Origin: Actinomyces vulturis
GTDB taxonomy: Bacteria > Actinomycetota > Actinomycetes > Actinomycetales > Actinomycetaceae
NCBI RefSeq assembly: GCF_001687305.1
Contig: NZ_KV700385.1
Span: 248,001 to 312,000 of the forward strand
Direction of reading: 5' to 3'
DNA: 64,000 nucleotides
The position numbers and the translations under genes are program-made. Shown piece after piece: positions 37,644 to 52,297 of the stretch. Below the pieces are notes generated by a model. It ran no database searches, had not been told where the DNA came from, and saw only the letters and a list, made by a program, of their open reading frames with translations. Position 1 is the first letter of the stretch. Every line of letters starts with the position of its first letter.

Positions 37644-40094
37644 TCAATGTGCCATAGATGCCTGTCCTTCCCGTATGTCCTCATCTGTGTTTTGCTCATC
37701 GCGCTCAATGAGTTCATACACATCCGCTCTTTCTTCCGGCTGAGCGGATGTGGAACTTACCGCGGCCCCCCACGGGTTGCGATCAGGAAGGAGGCGGATA
37801 GTCACTCGATCCCCCTCACCTGCCTGTTGAAGAACCTCAATTGCATTAGGAAGAAGACCCGCTGGTAGCGCAGGCGGTTCAGCGGCCTGACGCGATCCCG
37901 AGTCATCAATGAGTTCCACACTGATACCGCGAACGCGCGCATCTTTCACCACAGGGCGCAAGTCATCATCAAGTGCAAGTCGAGGACTACGTAGGCAATC
38001 ACGAAGGTGTATTTCTAACTGTGCGCTGCGGTGACGAATCTCGTCAGTCACGGGTTCATTTCCAGCGAGATATTCCATGACGGGGCGAACTTCCTTCATC
38101 ACAGCAGTGTGGAGACGAGTCCATGCCAGCGCATCGGCGGCTTGCGCACGGCGTTGAGTATCGATAGTTACTGCGCGCTGACGCCGAGAAACGAGGCGTT
38201 GCTCAGTAACCCCCACCACAATCATGCATACCCAGACATTAAGAAGATTAATGCTTTGGTGGATTACCCACCATTGCACGGTGGCTGATTTTTCTCCCTG
38301 AGACGCTAAACCACTTCCAAAAGACATCATCTGCAGCACAAAAACACTCAAAGCCAGAACGTCACGTCCACGAATGATAAGAAGCGCGGCAAGGAGAACA
38401 CCATAAGAAGCAATCCACCCGTCGTTACCAATGGGACCATCCACAGAACGTGCGGCCATAAGCATTCCCGGGACGATGGCGCTGACCCCCACACAAATCC
38501 ACCCCTGATGACGGGTTAAGAAATTATCGCCACGTTCTGAAGCGGCCATAAAGGCAGCGGTGTACAAAGCGGCAGCGACGATGGTAGGTGAGGGAGCTTG
38601 CCATGAGTCGAAAGAAAAATGGCTTTCGCGTAGGAGCGCGTGAAACCACATAAATGCCAAGAACACACTCACACCAATGCGTCCGGAAAGAGTCTCCACG
38701 ACGTTGCTCATATCCCGATGAATCAGAGGCAAGTATCGCCGTGGAACCAAACGCATAGTGGCGGAGACTGGTTCTTCATCCCATGAGACGTGAACTCTAG
38801 TGCCTTCACCTGGTGCGGTAACAATCTGGGCACGCCCTCCAGGGAGAACATCCATCCGTTCGAGAATGGACTGACGCACTCCAAAGTGGTTGGGGTCAAT
38901 ATCGTGAAGGTTAAAACCCACGCCGTTGTCGTCAATAGTGATAGTGATGCCATGCTGACGAGTAGTGACAACAATTCGACACAGCAAGGGTGAGTACGCT
39001 TCACTACGCTTTCCTAGAGCGTGACGTTGGACATTACGCAAGGCTTCAGTACTTGCACTAATAACGTCATGCCACACGTTCGATGGCAAGGTGACGTTGG
39101 TATGAATATCACGGCGCAGCGTAAAGGAGATTGAGGTATCCGAGTGAGAATCGATCCAGCCACGCAGATAATCAGCACAATCATGCGCAGTTCGGCCACT
39201 GTCTGAATCATTCAACCCATGATCTACAGCACTGTTCTGGGAGGAGGCGAAACTTGCTGCTCGCTGTTCTGATACTCGAGATTGCGGAATCATCCAAGTC
39301 AATGCGCCCTGAGCCGTCTGGGAAATCGTCAAACGGTCGACATGTAAATCCTGACGAGCAGCAACCAAAGCAGCAATAATATGGTCGTGAACGATAGCTC
39401 CTACACGGCGTCGTGAAGCCATCACTTCACCTAGGACCAGCATGGAGGTGCGATCTGCGGTCATTGTGATGTCATGGTCGTCGATTTCAGCAGCGCGATT
39501 GAGAATCCACATCAGTGCCATCGCGTACATACCACCCAAGAGCAAACTAGTGTTGCCCTCAAGGAGCGCTTCGATAATGGATTCATTCGTGACGTGGATA
39601 CGTATGAATAGTTGAAGGACGCTTAATGCCAGACTGACCACAACGGTGATGCCCATGGATGAAATCACCGCACACATGCCGATTGGGGCGCCCAACGCCA
39701 GAGTAGTAACGACGTGCATGCCTTCGATACGTGGCAGAAGAAAGAGTCCAGGCCAGTAATCATGGACAACAAAAGTCATGAGACCGCAGGCTGCATAGAC
39801 GATGATGTAGAACCATCCGCTTAGACGCACTCCCCAGTCCACCGTTTCACCGCGGATACCTCGTTTTTTCATAGCCAGTAGAAAAAGACCCGTCACGAGA
39901 GGGATAAGTGGGGCCACCAAGAACGGCAACACAACCCCAAACAACACCGGAGCGGGGAGATTGAGGATCTGCGTCATGAAAGCAGGCGCCTCAACGAGGT
40001 AATAAAAAACAGTCAGGCTAGAAAAGGCAATGAACACCATGAGGCGTACACTGCGCTCGACTCCAAGTTCATCCTGAAAGATGCGGCTATTCAT
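37644..40094 (-). CDS. Sensor histidine kinase with two membrane/kinase-like halves
   Basis: An 816-residue protein. First half: four to six membrane helices (about 18-70, 92-115, 128-165, 183-198), then a HisKA_3-like segment with the likely phospho-acceptor His236 (GAIVHDHIIAALVAARQD), and an ATPase domain: N box TEALRNVQRHALG at about 349-361, D388-x-G motif TIDDNGVGF (386-394) and G2 APGEGTRVHVSW (427-438). Second half: a new membrane region (about 473-488, 505-520, 532-550, 561-592, 608-630) and a cytoplasmic C-terminal part (640-816) with ATPase-like spacing (ELIDDSGSRQAAEPPALPAGLLPNAIEVLQQAGEGDRVTIRLLPD), but lacking an N box and G boxes. It is 5 bp downstream of a LuxR-type response regulator and is its likely partner. 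The signal is unknown. Confidence 0.88.
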   Translation of the reverse strand: MNSRIFQDELGVERSVRLMVFIAFSSLTVFYYLVEAPAFMTQILNLPAPVLFGVVLPFLVAPLIPLVTGLFLLAMKKRGIRGETVDWGVRLSGWFYIIVYAACGLMTFVVHDYWPGLFLLPRIEGMHVVTTLALGAPIGMCAVISSMGITVVVSLALSVLQLFIRIHVTNESIIEALLEGNTSLLLGGMYAMALMWILNRAAEIDDHDITMTADRTSMLVLGEVMASRRRVGAIVHDHIIAALVAARQDLHVDRLTISQTAQGALTWMIPQSRVSEQRAASFASSQNSAVDHGLNDSDSGRTAHDCADYLRGWIDSHSDTSISFTLRRDIHTNVTLPSNVWHDVISASTEALRNVQRHALGKRSEAYSPLLCRIVVTTRQHGITITIDDNGVGFNLHDIDPNHFGVRQSILERMDVLPGGRAQIVTAPGEGTRVHVSWDEEPVSATMRLVPRRYLPLIHRDMSNVVETLSGRIGVSVFLAFMWFHALLRESHFSFDSWQAPSPTIVAAALYTAAFMAASERGDNFLTRHQGWICVGVSAIVPGMLMAARSVDGPIGNDGWIASYGVLLAALLIIRGRDVLALSVFVLQMMSFGSGLASQGEKSATVQWWVIHQSINLLNVWVCMIVVGVTEQRLVSRRQRAVTIDTQRRAQAADALAWTRLHTAVMKEVRPVMEYLAGNEPVTDEIRHRSAQLEIHLRDCLRSPRLALDDDLRPVVKDARVRGISVELIDDSGSRQAAEPPALPAGLLPNAIEVLQQAGEGDRVTIRLLPDRNPWGAAVSSTSAQPEERADVYELIERDEQNTDEDIREGQASMAH

Positions 40095-40099
40095 AAGGT

Positions 40100-40804
40100 T
40101 TAGCGTGTAGATTCATCCATGGAATGATTGAGTTCGTCCAAGGATGTAGGCAACAAACCTTCGCGCTGAGATTGACGCAAAAGATCCACTCGGGACACGT
40201 CAAGCATGCCAGCATCCATGAACTTCTTACGAATATTGCCGATGTACTTATTCACCGTGTTAGGTGAGAGGTGAATACGCCGTGCGATAAAATCAGCGGC
40301 CGCACCACTGGCGTAGTAGGTGAGGATGAGTCGTTCAGTGTCATTGAGACGAGTGGTAACAAACTCGGTGTCTGAATCTAGGGCGCTGGCCCAGTCGAGA
40401 GAAGGCGTAAGTTCACCTTCCACAGCACGGCGGATAGTGGAAATGAGCACGTCAGGACTTTCAGCTTTTCGCACCACCCCCAATACGCCGGCTTCACATG
40501 CTTGACGCACCAGGTATGGGTCTTCACCCGATGTGTAGACGATAACGGCGATTCCTTCAGCCAAAAGGGCGGCCACATTTCCTGCCGGGGTGGAATCATC
40601 CCCCAACCGCAAGTCGAGAAGAACTACTTCAGGAAAGGGACCACCCGCGTCTTGGTAGTGATCGAAGAAAGCCCTGACGGTGGGAAATCCGCCCACAAAA
40701 TTGAGATCATCGGCAGTATTGAGAATGGCGGAAACTCCCACACTAATGATCGTGTGGTCTTCAACAAGAGCAACGTTGGCGCAGTTAACAGACTCAAAAG
40801 ACAT
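40100..40804 (-). CDS. NarL/LuxR-family response regulator
   Basis: A 234-residue regulator. The receiver has the acidic pair E15/D16, phospho-acceptor D64 (VVLLDLRLGDD), Thr91 and Lys113 (VRKAES), so the full phosphorylation pocket is present. The LuxR-type HTH is at about 152-195 (LNDTERLILTYYASGAAADFIARRIHLSPNTVNKYIGNIRKKF). It is the first gene of a two-gene unit with the unusual histidine kinase. Its target is unknown; the kinase, rpsL and rpoC are its neighbours, but no regulatory link is shown by sequence. Confidence 0.93.
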   Translation of the reverse strand: MSFESVNCANVALVEDHTIISVGVSAILNTADDLNFVGGFPTVRAFFDHYQDAGGPFPEVVLLDLRLGDDSTPAGNVAALLAEGIAVIVYTSGEDPYLVRQACEAGVLGVVRKAESPDVLISTIRRAVEGELTPSLDWASALDSDTEFVTTRLNDTERLILTYYASGAAADFIARRIHLSPNTVNKYIGNIRKKFMDAGMLDVSRVDLLRQSQREGLLPTSLDELNHSMDESTR

Positions 40805-41422
40805 CGGATTCTTCTCTCGATATGTGAGTGCTTATCTGTAGTATGTCGAATTTTTCATCTCAGGATGACAGTTTTGCTCAAAGGCTTATCTCTCATTTAC
40901 GGCCTGTATTCCATCAGAGCACGCACATCGAGGCATGGTGAATTGAAAGTCGTATGCTCCTTGGCAATCGCAATACTCTTGGATTCAAAAATATTCTGTC
41001 CCACATACAAGAGTTGAAGCGGCTATCCAGGTCTTAGAAGACACCTGCCAGTCATGAGGCACAGTTTGATATGAACAATGATCGCGACGATGACCGTCAG
41101 CACACCAAGAATGAGGAGAACCGTGTTCAGGCCACCATGGTTAGAGTTGTAACCAATTCGTACTTACGAACATATTTTCTTTATCTTCTGCAATCCTCCC
41201 CTAATTCCTGCTATCCCAATCGCCCATAGATTCTAAAAACAATGGTGCCAACTCCCTCCACCTACGGCACTACCTCTTATTTTTCCCCTCGTTCATTCAG
41301 TCCCCCACCGCATGATCACGTGGAATATGAAGAAATCAATACAACGAAGACACGTGTGGGGCCCGCCGACATAACGTCAGCGGGCCCCACACCTAAGTTC
41401 TCAACTCAGCAATGACAAGTCA
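40805..41422. other. 618-bp gap between rpoC and the response regulator gene
   Basis: No gene that I can support. The rpoC terminator at the low-GC-poor end (41354-41392) is listed separately. On the minus strand, 41029-41175 reads a hydrophobic stretch (LNTVLLILGVLTVIVAIIV, then HIK) that stops at TAG, but no usable start codon precedes it. The rest is A/T-rich and looks like a promoter region for the regulator/kinase pair, without a clear consensus. Confidence 0.5.
41354..41392 (-). terminator. Strand-polar hairpin after rpoC
   Basis: Arms GTGTGGGGCCCGC (41354-41366) and its complement (41380-41392) are perfect over 13 bp, then a C-A mismatch on the plus strand (a G-U pair on the minus strand) and three more pairs close a 5-nt loop ATAAC. 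It lies 30 nt after the rpoC stop. Confidence 0.85.
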
Positions 41423-45334
<3,912 letters not shown>

Positions 45335-45382
45335 AGTTCCTACTTCCGATAGTTCTGCTCATCGGGAATGTTTGGGTGAACG

Positions 45383-45461
45383 CGATTCACACTGGGAGTC
45401 AGAGTGAATCGGTGTGCGGCCACCCGCCGGCCCCATTCCCACGGGGCCTGGCGGGAGGCCG
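45383..45461 (-). other. Two strong hairpins in the rpoB-rpoC spacer
   Basis: On the minus strand the first hairpin is at 45417-45461: five pairs, a mismatch, six pairs, a one-base bulge, six pairs, around an 8-nt loop. The second is CGATTCAC-13 nt-GTGAATCG at 45383-45411. Together they fill 80 of the 132 nt between rpoB and rpoC. No U-tract follows either. They could be RNase processing sites or partial terminators balancing rpoB and rpoC. Confidence 0.65.
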
Positions 45462-45466
45462 TATGA

Positions 45467-48400
45467 CTAGATTTCCTCGACCAAACGGGCGTCAGGGCGA
45501 CGTCCCAGGTCAAATCCAAGTTCCTCAGCAACACGACGGCCGCCGTCATCTTCAGCATCATCAAGCGCGATGGCGTTACCCGCGGCATCAAGTGCTTCAA
45601 CGTTAAGGCACAAGGACTGCATTTCCTTGACCAGAACCTTGAAGGATTCAGGGATACCAGGTTCGGGGATGTCCTCACCCTTAACAATTGCTTCGTAGAC
45701 CTTCACACGGCCGTTAACATCGTCAGACTTGACGGTAAGGAGTTCCTGGAGGGCATATGCGGCACCGTAAGCTTCCAGTGCCCACACCTCCATCTCACCG
45801 AAGCGCTGGCCACCGAACTGTGCCTTACCACCCAGAGGCTGCTGGGTAATCATGGAGTAAGGACCAGTGGAGCGAGCGTGGATCTTGTCGTCAACCAGGT
45901 GGTGGAGTTTGAGGATGTACATGTAGCCCACGGAGATGGGGTACGGGAAGGGCTCACCGGAGCGGCCATCGAACAAGATGGCCTTACCGTTGGGCTGAAC
46001 CAACTGCATACCGTCACGGTTAGGCAGGGTGGAGTCCAGCAGACCCATGAGTTCATCGTCGCGCACACCGTCGAACACGGGGGTTGCCACGGGAGTGTGG
46101 GGCTCAGCCTTGATGCCGTTTTCGGGCAGGTGAGCGGTCCACTCTTCACCGGCTTCGCGAGCCTTGGTGGCATCCCAACCGCGGGAGGCAATCCAACCGA
46201 GGTGGATTTCCAGAACCTGGCCGACGTTCATACGGCTAGGAACACCCAGGGGGTTGAGGATGATGTCCACGGGGGTGCCGTCTGCGAGGAAGGGCATGTC
46301 CTCAACGGGCAGGATCTTGGAGATAACACCCTTGTTGCCGTGACGGCCGGAGAGCTTATCACCAACGGTGATCTTGCGTCGCTGAGCGATGTAGACGCGA
46401 ACCATGCGGTTAACGCCTGCGGGCAACTCATCGTCGTCAGAGCCGGAGACGAACTCACGCACGCCGATGACGATGCCGTATTCACCGTGGGGAACACGCA
46501 GGGAGGTATCGCGGACCTCGCGGGCCTTCTCACCGAAGATGGCGCGCAGGAGGCGCTCTTCGCTGGTGAGTTCGGTTTCACCCTTGGGGGTGACCTTACC
46601 GACGAGGATGTCACCACTGCGGACCTCAGCGCCGATGCGAATGATGCCGCGCTCATCAAGGTGAGCGAGCGTGTCTTCGCTGACGTTGGGGATGTCGCGA
46701 GTGATTTCCTCGGCACCGAGTTTGGTGTCGCGGGCGTCAACTTCATGCTCTTCGATGTGAATCGAGGTGAGCATGTCCTCAGCAACAACGCGCTGGGAGA
46801 TGATGATGGCGTCCTCATAGTTGAGGCCTTCCCAGGTCATGAATGCCACGAGAAGGTTCTGGCCAAGAGCCAGGTCGCCACCGTCGGTTGCAGGGCCGTC
46901 TGCCAAAACAGTGCCAACCTCAACGCGCTCACCTTCAGAGGCCACAACACGCTGGTTGTAGCAGTTGCCCTGGTTAGAGCGGAGGAACTTAGCAACCTTA
47001 TAGACGGTTTCGGTGCCGTCATCGTTCATGACGCGAACGAAGTCTGCGCAGACCTCCATGACCACACCGGCCTTGGTGGCGACAACGACGTCACCGGCGT
47101 CGACTGCTGCGCGGCGTTCCATGCCGGTGCCCACGAGAGGAGCATCGGGACGGATAAGCGGCACAGCCTGGCGCTGCATGTTGGCACCCATAAGTGCGCG
47201 GTTTGCGTCATCATGCTCAAGGAACGGAATGAGCGAGGTACCCACAGACACCATCTGACGTGCAGAAACGTCCATGAAGTCCACGTCCTCAATAGGCATG
47301 AGGGCGGGTTCACCATTGCCCAGACGGCACAGGACGTGATCCTCAACGAAGTGGCCAGACTCATCGAGTTGGGCGTTTGCCTGAGCGATGACGTGGCGCT
47401 TTTCGTCGTCAGCGGTGAGGTAGTGGACCTCATCAGTCACGCGACCATCGGCTACCACACGGTAGGGGGTTTCGATGAAGCCGAAGGGGTTGATACGGGC
47501 GAAGGTTGCCAGTGAGCCGATCAGACCAATGTTGGGGCCTTCAGGGGACTCAATGGGGCACATACGTCCGTAGTGGGAGGTGTGAACGTCACGCACTTCC
47601 ATGCCCGCGCGTTCACGGCTCAGACCACCGGGGCCCAGGGCGGACAGACGACGCTTGTGCGTCAGGCCGGCCAGGGGGTTGTTCTGGTCCATGAACTGGG
47701 AGAGCTGACTGGTGCCGAAGAATTCCTTGATCGCAGCCGTCACGGGACGGATGTTGATCAGGGTGTTCGGGGTGATGGCATCAGCGTCCTGGGTGGTCAT
47801 GCGCTCGCGCACCTGACGTTCCATACGGCTCATACCGGTACGCATCTGGGACTGGATGAGTTCACCTACGGCGCGGATGCGACGGTTACCCAGGTGGTCG
47901 ATGTCATCGAATTCGACGGGGATGTCAACTTCTTCACCGTCGCGTACACCTGGAACTGTCTCAGCGCCTTCATGGAGAGCCAGAAGGTACTTGATAGTGG
48001 AGATGATGTCTTCGATGGAGAGGACAGAGTCAGTCAGGTCTGCGGCCAGGCCAAGTTTCTTGTTGATCTTGTAGCGACCAACCTTGGCCAGGTCGTAGCG
48101 CTTGGCGTTGAAGTAGAAGTTCTCCAGCAGGGTGCGGCCGGCTTCGACGCTCGGCGGCTCACCGGGACGGATCTTCTTGTAGATGTCCAGGAGAGCTTCA
48201 TCCTGGGTGGTGATCTTGCGGTCCTGATCGAGCTGGGCGGTCAGTGCGGGGTAATCGGCGAATTCCTTGCGGATTTCGGATTCGTCCATGCCCAGGGCAA
48301 GGAGGAAGACGGAGACGTCCTGCTTACGCTTGCGGTCGATACGGACCGAAACGTGATCGGACTTGTCAATCTCGAATTCCAGCCATGCGCCACGTGAAGG

Positions 48401-48985
48401 AATGACCTTGACGTTGTACAGGAACTTATCGCTGGCCTTTTCCGTAGTGCGTTCGAAGTAGACGCCAGGGCTACGAACCAACTGGGAGACCACAACACGC
48501 TCGGTACCATTGATGATGAAGGTACCGCGCTCGGTCATGAGCGGGAAATCGCCCATGAAGACCGTCTGGCTCTTGATCTCACCGGTGGCGAAGTTGGCAA
48601 AGTCGGCTACGACGTACAGCGGTGCGGCGTACGTGAGGTCCTTTTCTTTGCATTCGTCAGCCGTGTACTTGGCTTCTTCGAAGCGGTGATCATGGAAGGA
48701 CAGTGACATGGTTTCGCCAAAGTCCTCAATTGGGGAGATCTCATCGAAGATCTCTTCTAGACCGGAGATCTCAGGCAGTGAGCCGGGACGGGCAGCGTTA
48801 GCTGCCTTGACGCGTGCGCGCCATTTCTCGTTCCCGACGAGCCAGTCAAAACTCTCGGTTTGTAACGCGAGGAGGTTGGGAGCCTGCATGGGCTCGCCAA
48901 TCTTCGCGAAATTAATACGGGGCGACGCGATACGCGCAGCGATATCTTCAGCGGTGGGTGCAGCAGAGGTGCTCGAGGCAGCCAA
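45467..48985 (-). CDS. rpoB: RNA polymerase subunit beta
   Basis: A 1172-residue beta subunit. The rifampicin-binding cluster reads [19 protein letters not shown] followed by SALGPGG, with the usual susceptible residues at the positions called Asp516, His526 and Ser531 in E. coli. Other motifs: VRSPGVYFE, the [20 protein letters not shown] region and [20 protein letters not shown]. It forms with rpoC the core polymerase. Its promoter is in the 486-bp gap upstream. Confidence 0.98.
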   Translation of the reverse strand: MAASSTSAAPTAEDIAARIASPRINFAKIGEPMQAPNLLALQTESFDWLVGNEKWRARVKAANAARPGSLPEISGLEEIFDEISPIEDFGETMSLSFHDHRFEEAKYTADECKEKDLTYAAPLYVVADFANFATGEIKSQTVFMGDFPLMTERGTFIINGTERVVVSQLVRSPGVYFERTTEKASDKFLYNVKVIPSRGAWLEFEIDKSDHVSVRIDRKRKQDVSVFLLALGMDESEIRKEFADYPALTAQLDQDRKITTQDEALLDIYKKIRPGEPPSVEAGRTLLENFYFNAKRYDLAKVGRYKINKKLGLAADLTDSVLSIEDIISTIKYLLALHEGAETVPGVRDGEEVDIPVEFDDIDHLGNRRIRAVGELIQSQMRTGMSRMERQVRERMTTQDADAITPNTLINIRPVTAAIKEFFGTSQLSQFMDQNNPLAGLTHKRRLSALGPGGLSRERAGMEVRDVHTSHYGRMCPIESPEGPNIGLIGSLATFARINPFGFIETPYRVVADGRVTDEVHYLTADDEKRHVIAQANAQLDESGHFVEDHVLCRLGNGEPALMPIEDVDFMDVSARQMVSVGTSLIPFLEHDDANRALMGANMQRQAVPLIRPDAPLVGTGMERRAAVDAGDVVVATKAGVVMEVCADFVRVMNDDGTETVYKVAKFLRSNQGNCYNQRVVASEGERVEVGTVLADGPATDGGDLALGQNLLVAFMTWEGLNYEDAIIISQRVVAEDMLTSIHIEEHEVDARDTKLGAEEITRDIPNVSEDTLAHLDERGIIRIGAEVRSGDILVGKVTPKGETELTSEERLLRAIFGEKAREVRDTSLRVPHGEYGIVIGVREFVSGSDDDELPAGVNRMVRVYIAQRRKITVGDKLSGRHGNKGVISKILPVEDMPFLADGTPVDIILNPLGVPSRMNVGQVLEIHLGWIASRGWDATKAREAGEEWTAHLPENGIKAEPHTPVATPVFDGVRDDELMGLLDSTLPNRDGMQLVQPNGKAILFDGRSGEPFPYPISVGYMYILKLHHLVDDKIHARSTGPYSMITQQPLGGKAQFGGQRFGEMEVWALEAYGAAYALQELLTVKSDDVNGRVKVYEAIVKGEDIPEPGIPESFKVLVKEMQSLCLNVEALDAAGNAIALDDAEDDGGRRVAEELGFDLGRRPDARLVEEI

Positions 48986-49471
48986 AAGGGGATCCTTCCC
49001 TAAGATCGGGGATCACACAACGCCCGTGATTACTGGGAAAAATCACGCTTCTTCGGCCGGAGTAGCCCGGTCGGTTGGGCATAATTTTTGACCAATACAC
49101 ACATTGGACGCAAAGCGCTAGCGTACACGCCCACTGTGAGCATGTCTAGGCGCAAAGGACTTATGGGCTTGCGATTCCCACCACACTGGAGCATAATAGA
49201 TGGCTTTTCTCCGACGCCGTCCACGCATTTTCCAGCCATTACTCACCTACTCACATGCCTGTCACTACATCAGGGCTACAGCATGTTCACCACGATAACC
49301 TAGGCGCTCCCGCCTTTATTTTTCAGGTAATACTGTCCCTGACACTGAGGTACTACAACACAGGCACGAAATAAGTATCTCGTATTGAAACGCGCTATCA
49401 GGGTAAGTTCAGGGGTGAACCAGGGGGTCACCTCATAGCGCCGCTACTCCCCCACCGAGCATGGTTGAACC
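48986..49471. other. 486-bp divergent region between rpoB and the ABC exporter genes
   Basis: No gene seen. Minus strand (rpoB leader): a CGTGATT-9 nt-AATCACG hairpin at 49025-49047, about 40-60 nt before the rpoB start, and a short palindrome-like CCAATACACACATTGG around 49092-49107. Plus strand (ABC side): GTTCA-GGGG-TGAAC at 49407-49420 and TTGAAA at about 49385 are candidate operator and -35, but the start at 49472 lacks a Shine-Dalgarno sequence. No strong promoter can be fixed for either side. Confidence 0.5.
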
Positions 49472-50203
49472 ATGAACTCCTCAACCCCCACGTCTGGACT
49501 GAGCGTCCAGCACTTAACGAAGAACTACTCCCGCGGCAACGTCACCGTTCCCGCACTACGCGGAGTCAACCTCGCGCTCCCCCAAGGAACCCAGTTAGCA
49601 ATCATGGGCCCCTCGGGCTGCGGTAAAACCACCCTTCTTCACTGCTTGGCCGGCGTCATTCGCCCCACCTCCGGATCCATCCGCCTCAACGGTACGGAAC
49701 TGACCGGAATGAAGGAATCCCGGCTCTCCGCCCTCCGCCTGAGCCACTACGGGTTCGTCTTCCAGGATGGCAATCTCCTGCCGGAACTGTCCTGCGAAGA
49801 AAACGTGGCACTCACCGTAATGCTTGGGGGAACTGGACGCCGCGAAGCCATCGAGCACGCACGCCGTCTTCTCGATTCCCTAGGACTGGCGGGGATGGCT
49901 GGCGCACGTCCCGGTCAACTCTCCGGCGGCCAGATACAACGTGTAGCTATCGCTCGTGCGCTCATCCACCAGCCACGTGTCGTCTTCGCCGATGAGCCCA
50001 CCGGCGCCCTGGATCAGCAGACCAGCCACGAGGTCATGGGAGTGCTCTCCGGCGCGTGCCGCCAGTGGGGTGCCAGCCTCGTCGTGGTCACCCATGACAA
50101 GGCCGTGGCCTCCCACCTCCCCCACACTGCACACATGCGCGACGGGCTTATCGAACGTATCGACTCCTCTTCCCCCGCGGCCTTGGAAGGCGCCACCGCA
50201 TGA
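49472..50203 (+). CDS. ABC transporter ATP-binding protein (MacB/LolD type)
   Basis: A 243-residue ATPase. Walker A GPSGCGKT at 46-53, signature [15 protein letters not shown] beginning at 150, Walker B VVFADEP at about 171-176, and an H-loop in the following segment (VVVTHDK). The family pairs with FtsX-like permeases, as here, in export of peptides, lipoproteins or antibiotics such as bacitracin-type compounds. The start has no Shine-Dalgarno, so the transcript may be leaderless. It overlaps the permease by 4 bp (ATGA). Confidence 0.94.
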   Translation: MNSSTPTSGLSVQHLTKNYSRGNVTVPALRGVNLALPQGTQLAIMGPSGCGKTTLLHCLAGVIRPTSGSIRLNGTELTGMKESRLSALRLSHYGFVFQDGNLLPELSCEENVALTVMLGGTGRREAIEHARRLLDSLGLAGMAGARPGQLSGGQIQRVAIARALIHQPRVVFADEPTGALDQQTSHEVMGVLSGACRQWGASLVVVTHDKAVASHLPHTAHMRDGLIERIDSSSPAALEGATA

Positions 50204-51549
50204 ACTCCTCACTGACTACCCTTCGCATCACGACTCGGACGCTCTTCGCCAGCCGAGATCGCGCAACCAGCTTCATCATGCTTGCGGCTTTCGCTCTCCC
50301 CCATGCCGTGTTGCTCAGCGTGCTAGGTGGTATTCACACGTTTTTCGAGCGCAGCAACAACCCTGTCAATGAGGCGATGAGTGAGGGGATCTACCTGCTC
50401 TCAGCCTGCGTGGCTGGTGTGCTACTCATCGTGCCGATCTTGTCGATGGCGGTTGCCGCTGCTCGCTTAGGGCTGGAACGCCGAAGCCGTGACGTAGCCG
50501 TGCTCCGCCTGCTAGGCGTGGGGCCAAGCGTCTCCCGGTGGGCATGCATCCTCGATACCTGTGCTCACGCCGCTGCCGGAATCATTCTAGGAAGCGTCCT
50601 CTACCTGGTGGTCCTGCCTGCGTGGCAGTTACTCACATTCCAGGATGTTCCGCTGGCAGCATCCGAAATGATGCTTCCGTTGTCCTGGATTATCGACGCC
50701 GCACTGGTCATGCTCTTTTTGGCTTCCCTGTCGGCATGGTCAGCAATGCGCAAGGTATCCATTACTCCCCTGGGCGTAATGCGCCGCAGCGAAGCGATGA
50801 AGATTAACCCCTTGCCGGCAATCATCACGGTGGTGATGTTAATTGCGTGGTTTGGTGCCGGTCGTCAACTCCTGGCATTGAGTAACTCTGAAGTGATGCT
50901 GTACACGATTCTTTTTGGTTTCCTTGGTGTTATTTTCCTGGGAATGAATGCGATTGGAGTGTTGTCCATGAGTGTGGTGGGACGGATTATTGCCCGCACC
51001 GCGACAAGTGCACCGGCGATGGTTGCTGGACGCCGTATTGCTGATAACCCCAAGGCCGTGTGGCGATCGACCGGTGCAGTGGCACTGAGCGGCTTTGTGT
51101 TCGCGGTGCTGTACCCTGCAATGCATGCCATCGACCAGGCCGGCACCGCGCAGGATGCCAGCGCCTACGAAAACGTCGTCATGCGTGACCTGAGTACTGG
51201 TCTCCTGCTGACCTTGAGCATCAGTGTGGTGCTATCAATCATCTCGACCATGCTCACTCAGGCGATTCGCCTCATCGACCAAGTTCCTCATGACCGCGCT
51301 CTGCGCTGGATTGGGGCAACTGGCCGGACGATTGACATGATGAGCCGCCTCGAAATTGCCCTTCCTGCCGCAATTTCTATTGCCTTAGCAGTCATTGGTG
51401 GCCTCATATTCGGTGCGCCCTTCGCTCTCATGGCCAACGCCTTCCTGCAGATTCTTCTGACCGTGGGTTACACCCTGCTCGCTGTGGGCGTTATTGTGGC
51501 AAGTTCGATGTTAGTGAGTCCCCTGCGCAAGGTCGTGGTGAAGGCTTAA
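50200..51549 (+). CDS. FtsX-like ABC transporter permease
   Basis: A 449-residue permease with two repeats of hydrophobic segments. The first part has RDVAVLRLLGVGPSVSRWACIL, the usual FtsX motif after helix 2. The second copy reads RALRWIGATGRTIDMMSRLEI, the same motif again. There is no long MacB-style periplasmic domain. It is the membrane partner of the preceding ATPase. Substrate unknown; the nearby genes do not suggest one. Confidence 0.88.
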   Translation: MNSSLTTLRITTRTLFASRDRATSFIMLAAFALPHAVLLSVLGGIHTFFERSNNPVNEAMSEGIYLLSACVAGVLLIVPILSMAVAAARLGLERRSRDVAVLRLLGVGPSVSRWACILDTCAHAAAGIILGSVLYLVVLPAWQLLTFQDVPLAASEMMLPLSWIIDAALVMLFLASLSAWSAMRKVSITPLGVMRRSEAMKINPLPAIITVVMLIAWFGAGRQLLALSNSEVMLYTILFGFLGVIFLGMNAIGVLSMSVVGRIIARTATSAPAMVAGRRIADNPKAVWRSTGAVALSGFVFAVLYPAMHAIDQAGTAQDASAYENVVMRDLSTGLLLTLSISVVLSIISTMLTQAIRLIDQVPHDRALRWIGATGRTIDMMSRLEIALPAAISIALAVIGGLIFGAPFALMANAFLQILLTVGYTLLAVGVIVASSMLVSPLRKVVVKA

Positions 51550-51693
51550 TCAAATTGTTGATACCAGCATGAGCCTCATAAACACAGCGAAGAGGTACTT
51601 ATCTTTCAGCATCAGGCCTCATTAGGTGGTATGAGATAAGCGTCTTCTTCTGTTTCCACGATGATCAATGCGGGTCGAGTATTTGAGCTCCCC

Positions 51694-51725
51694 CGTAGCC
51701 ATATCAAGCTCGTAGCCATATCAAG
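51694..51725. repeat. Tandem repeat of 15 bp in the ABC-rplL intergenic region
   Basis: CGTAGCCATATCAAG occurs at 51694-51708 and again at 51711-51725, a 17-bp repeat unit if the CT between is counted. It lies 7 bp from the terminator hairpin. Its purpose is unknown; a slippage event is the simplest explanation. Confidence 0.8.
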
Positions 51726-51730
51726 AATGT

Positions 51731-51764
51731 ACTGAGCCCCCAGCCGTATGGCTGGGGGCTCAGT
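51731..51764. terminator. 15-bp perfect hairpin between convergent ABC and rplL genes
   Basis: Arms ACTGAGCCCCCAGCC (51731-51745) and its complement (51750-51764) flank the loop GTAT. It lies about 180 nt after the permease stop and 70 nt after the rplL stop, so it can serve both. Confidence 0.85.
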
Positions 51765-51833
51765 AGTAAAGCTCAAATCGCTAAGCGCCAGATCTCTTTA
51801 TCAGAGTTGGGGTAAATGCTTAGCGAGGTGCAA

Positions 51834-52220
51834 TCACTTGAGGGTGACGGTTGCGCCAGCGCCCTCGAGCTGCTCCTTGGCCTTCTCTGCGGTTTCCTTG
51901 TTGACACCTTCGAGAACGGGCTTGGGAGCGCCATCGACGAGGTCCTTAGCTTCCTTCAGACCGAGGGAGGTAAGGGCGCGCACCTCCTTGATGACACCGA
52001 TCTTCTTGTCGCCAGCGGATTCGAGAATGACGTCGAATTCGTCCTTCTCTTCAGCAGCAGCGCCTGCTTCTGCACCGGGGGCAGCAGCGACGGCCACAGC
52101 TGCAGGAGCAGCAGCGGTCACGTCGAAGGTCTCTTCAAAGGCCTTAACGAATTCGGAGAGCTCGATGAGGGTGAGTTCCTTGAACTGCTCGATGAGTTCT
52201 TCGGTGGTCAGCTTCGCCAT
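51834..52220 (-). CDS. rplL: 50S ribosomal protein L7/L12 (bL12)
   Basis: L12 of 128 residues. The N-terminal dimerisation part ([31 protein letters not shown]) is followed by an Ala-rich hinge ([22 protein letters not shown]) and the C-terminal factor-binding domain ([35 protein letters not shown], in part). It forms the stalk with L10. It is 77 bp downstream of rplJ. Confidence 0.97.
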   Translation of the reverse strand: MAKLTTEELIEQFKELTLIELSEFVKAFEETFDVTAAAPAAVAVAAAPGAEAGAAAEEKDEFDVILESAGDKKIGVIKEVRALTSLGLKEAKDLVDGAPKPVLEGVNKETAEKAKEQLEGAGATVTLK

Positions 52221-52297
52221 GATGGGCGTTCCTTCCTAGTTTTATGGGTCCTGCGCGACGCAGGGATGGTGGTGGATGACGCGTGCAACCTGAATAA

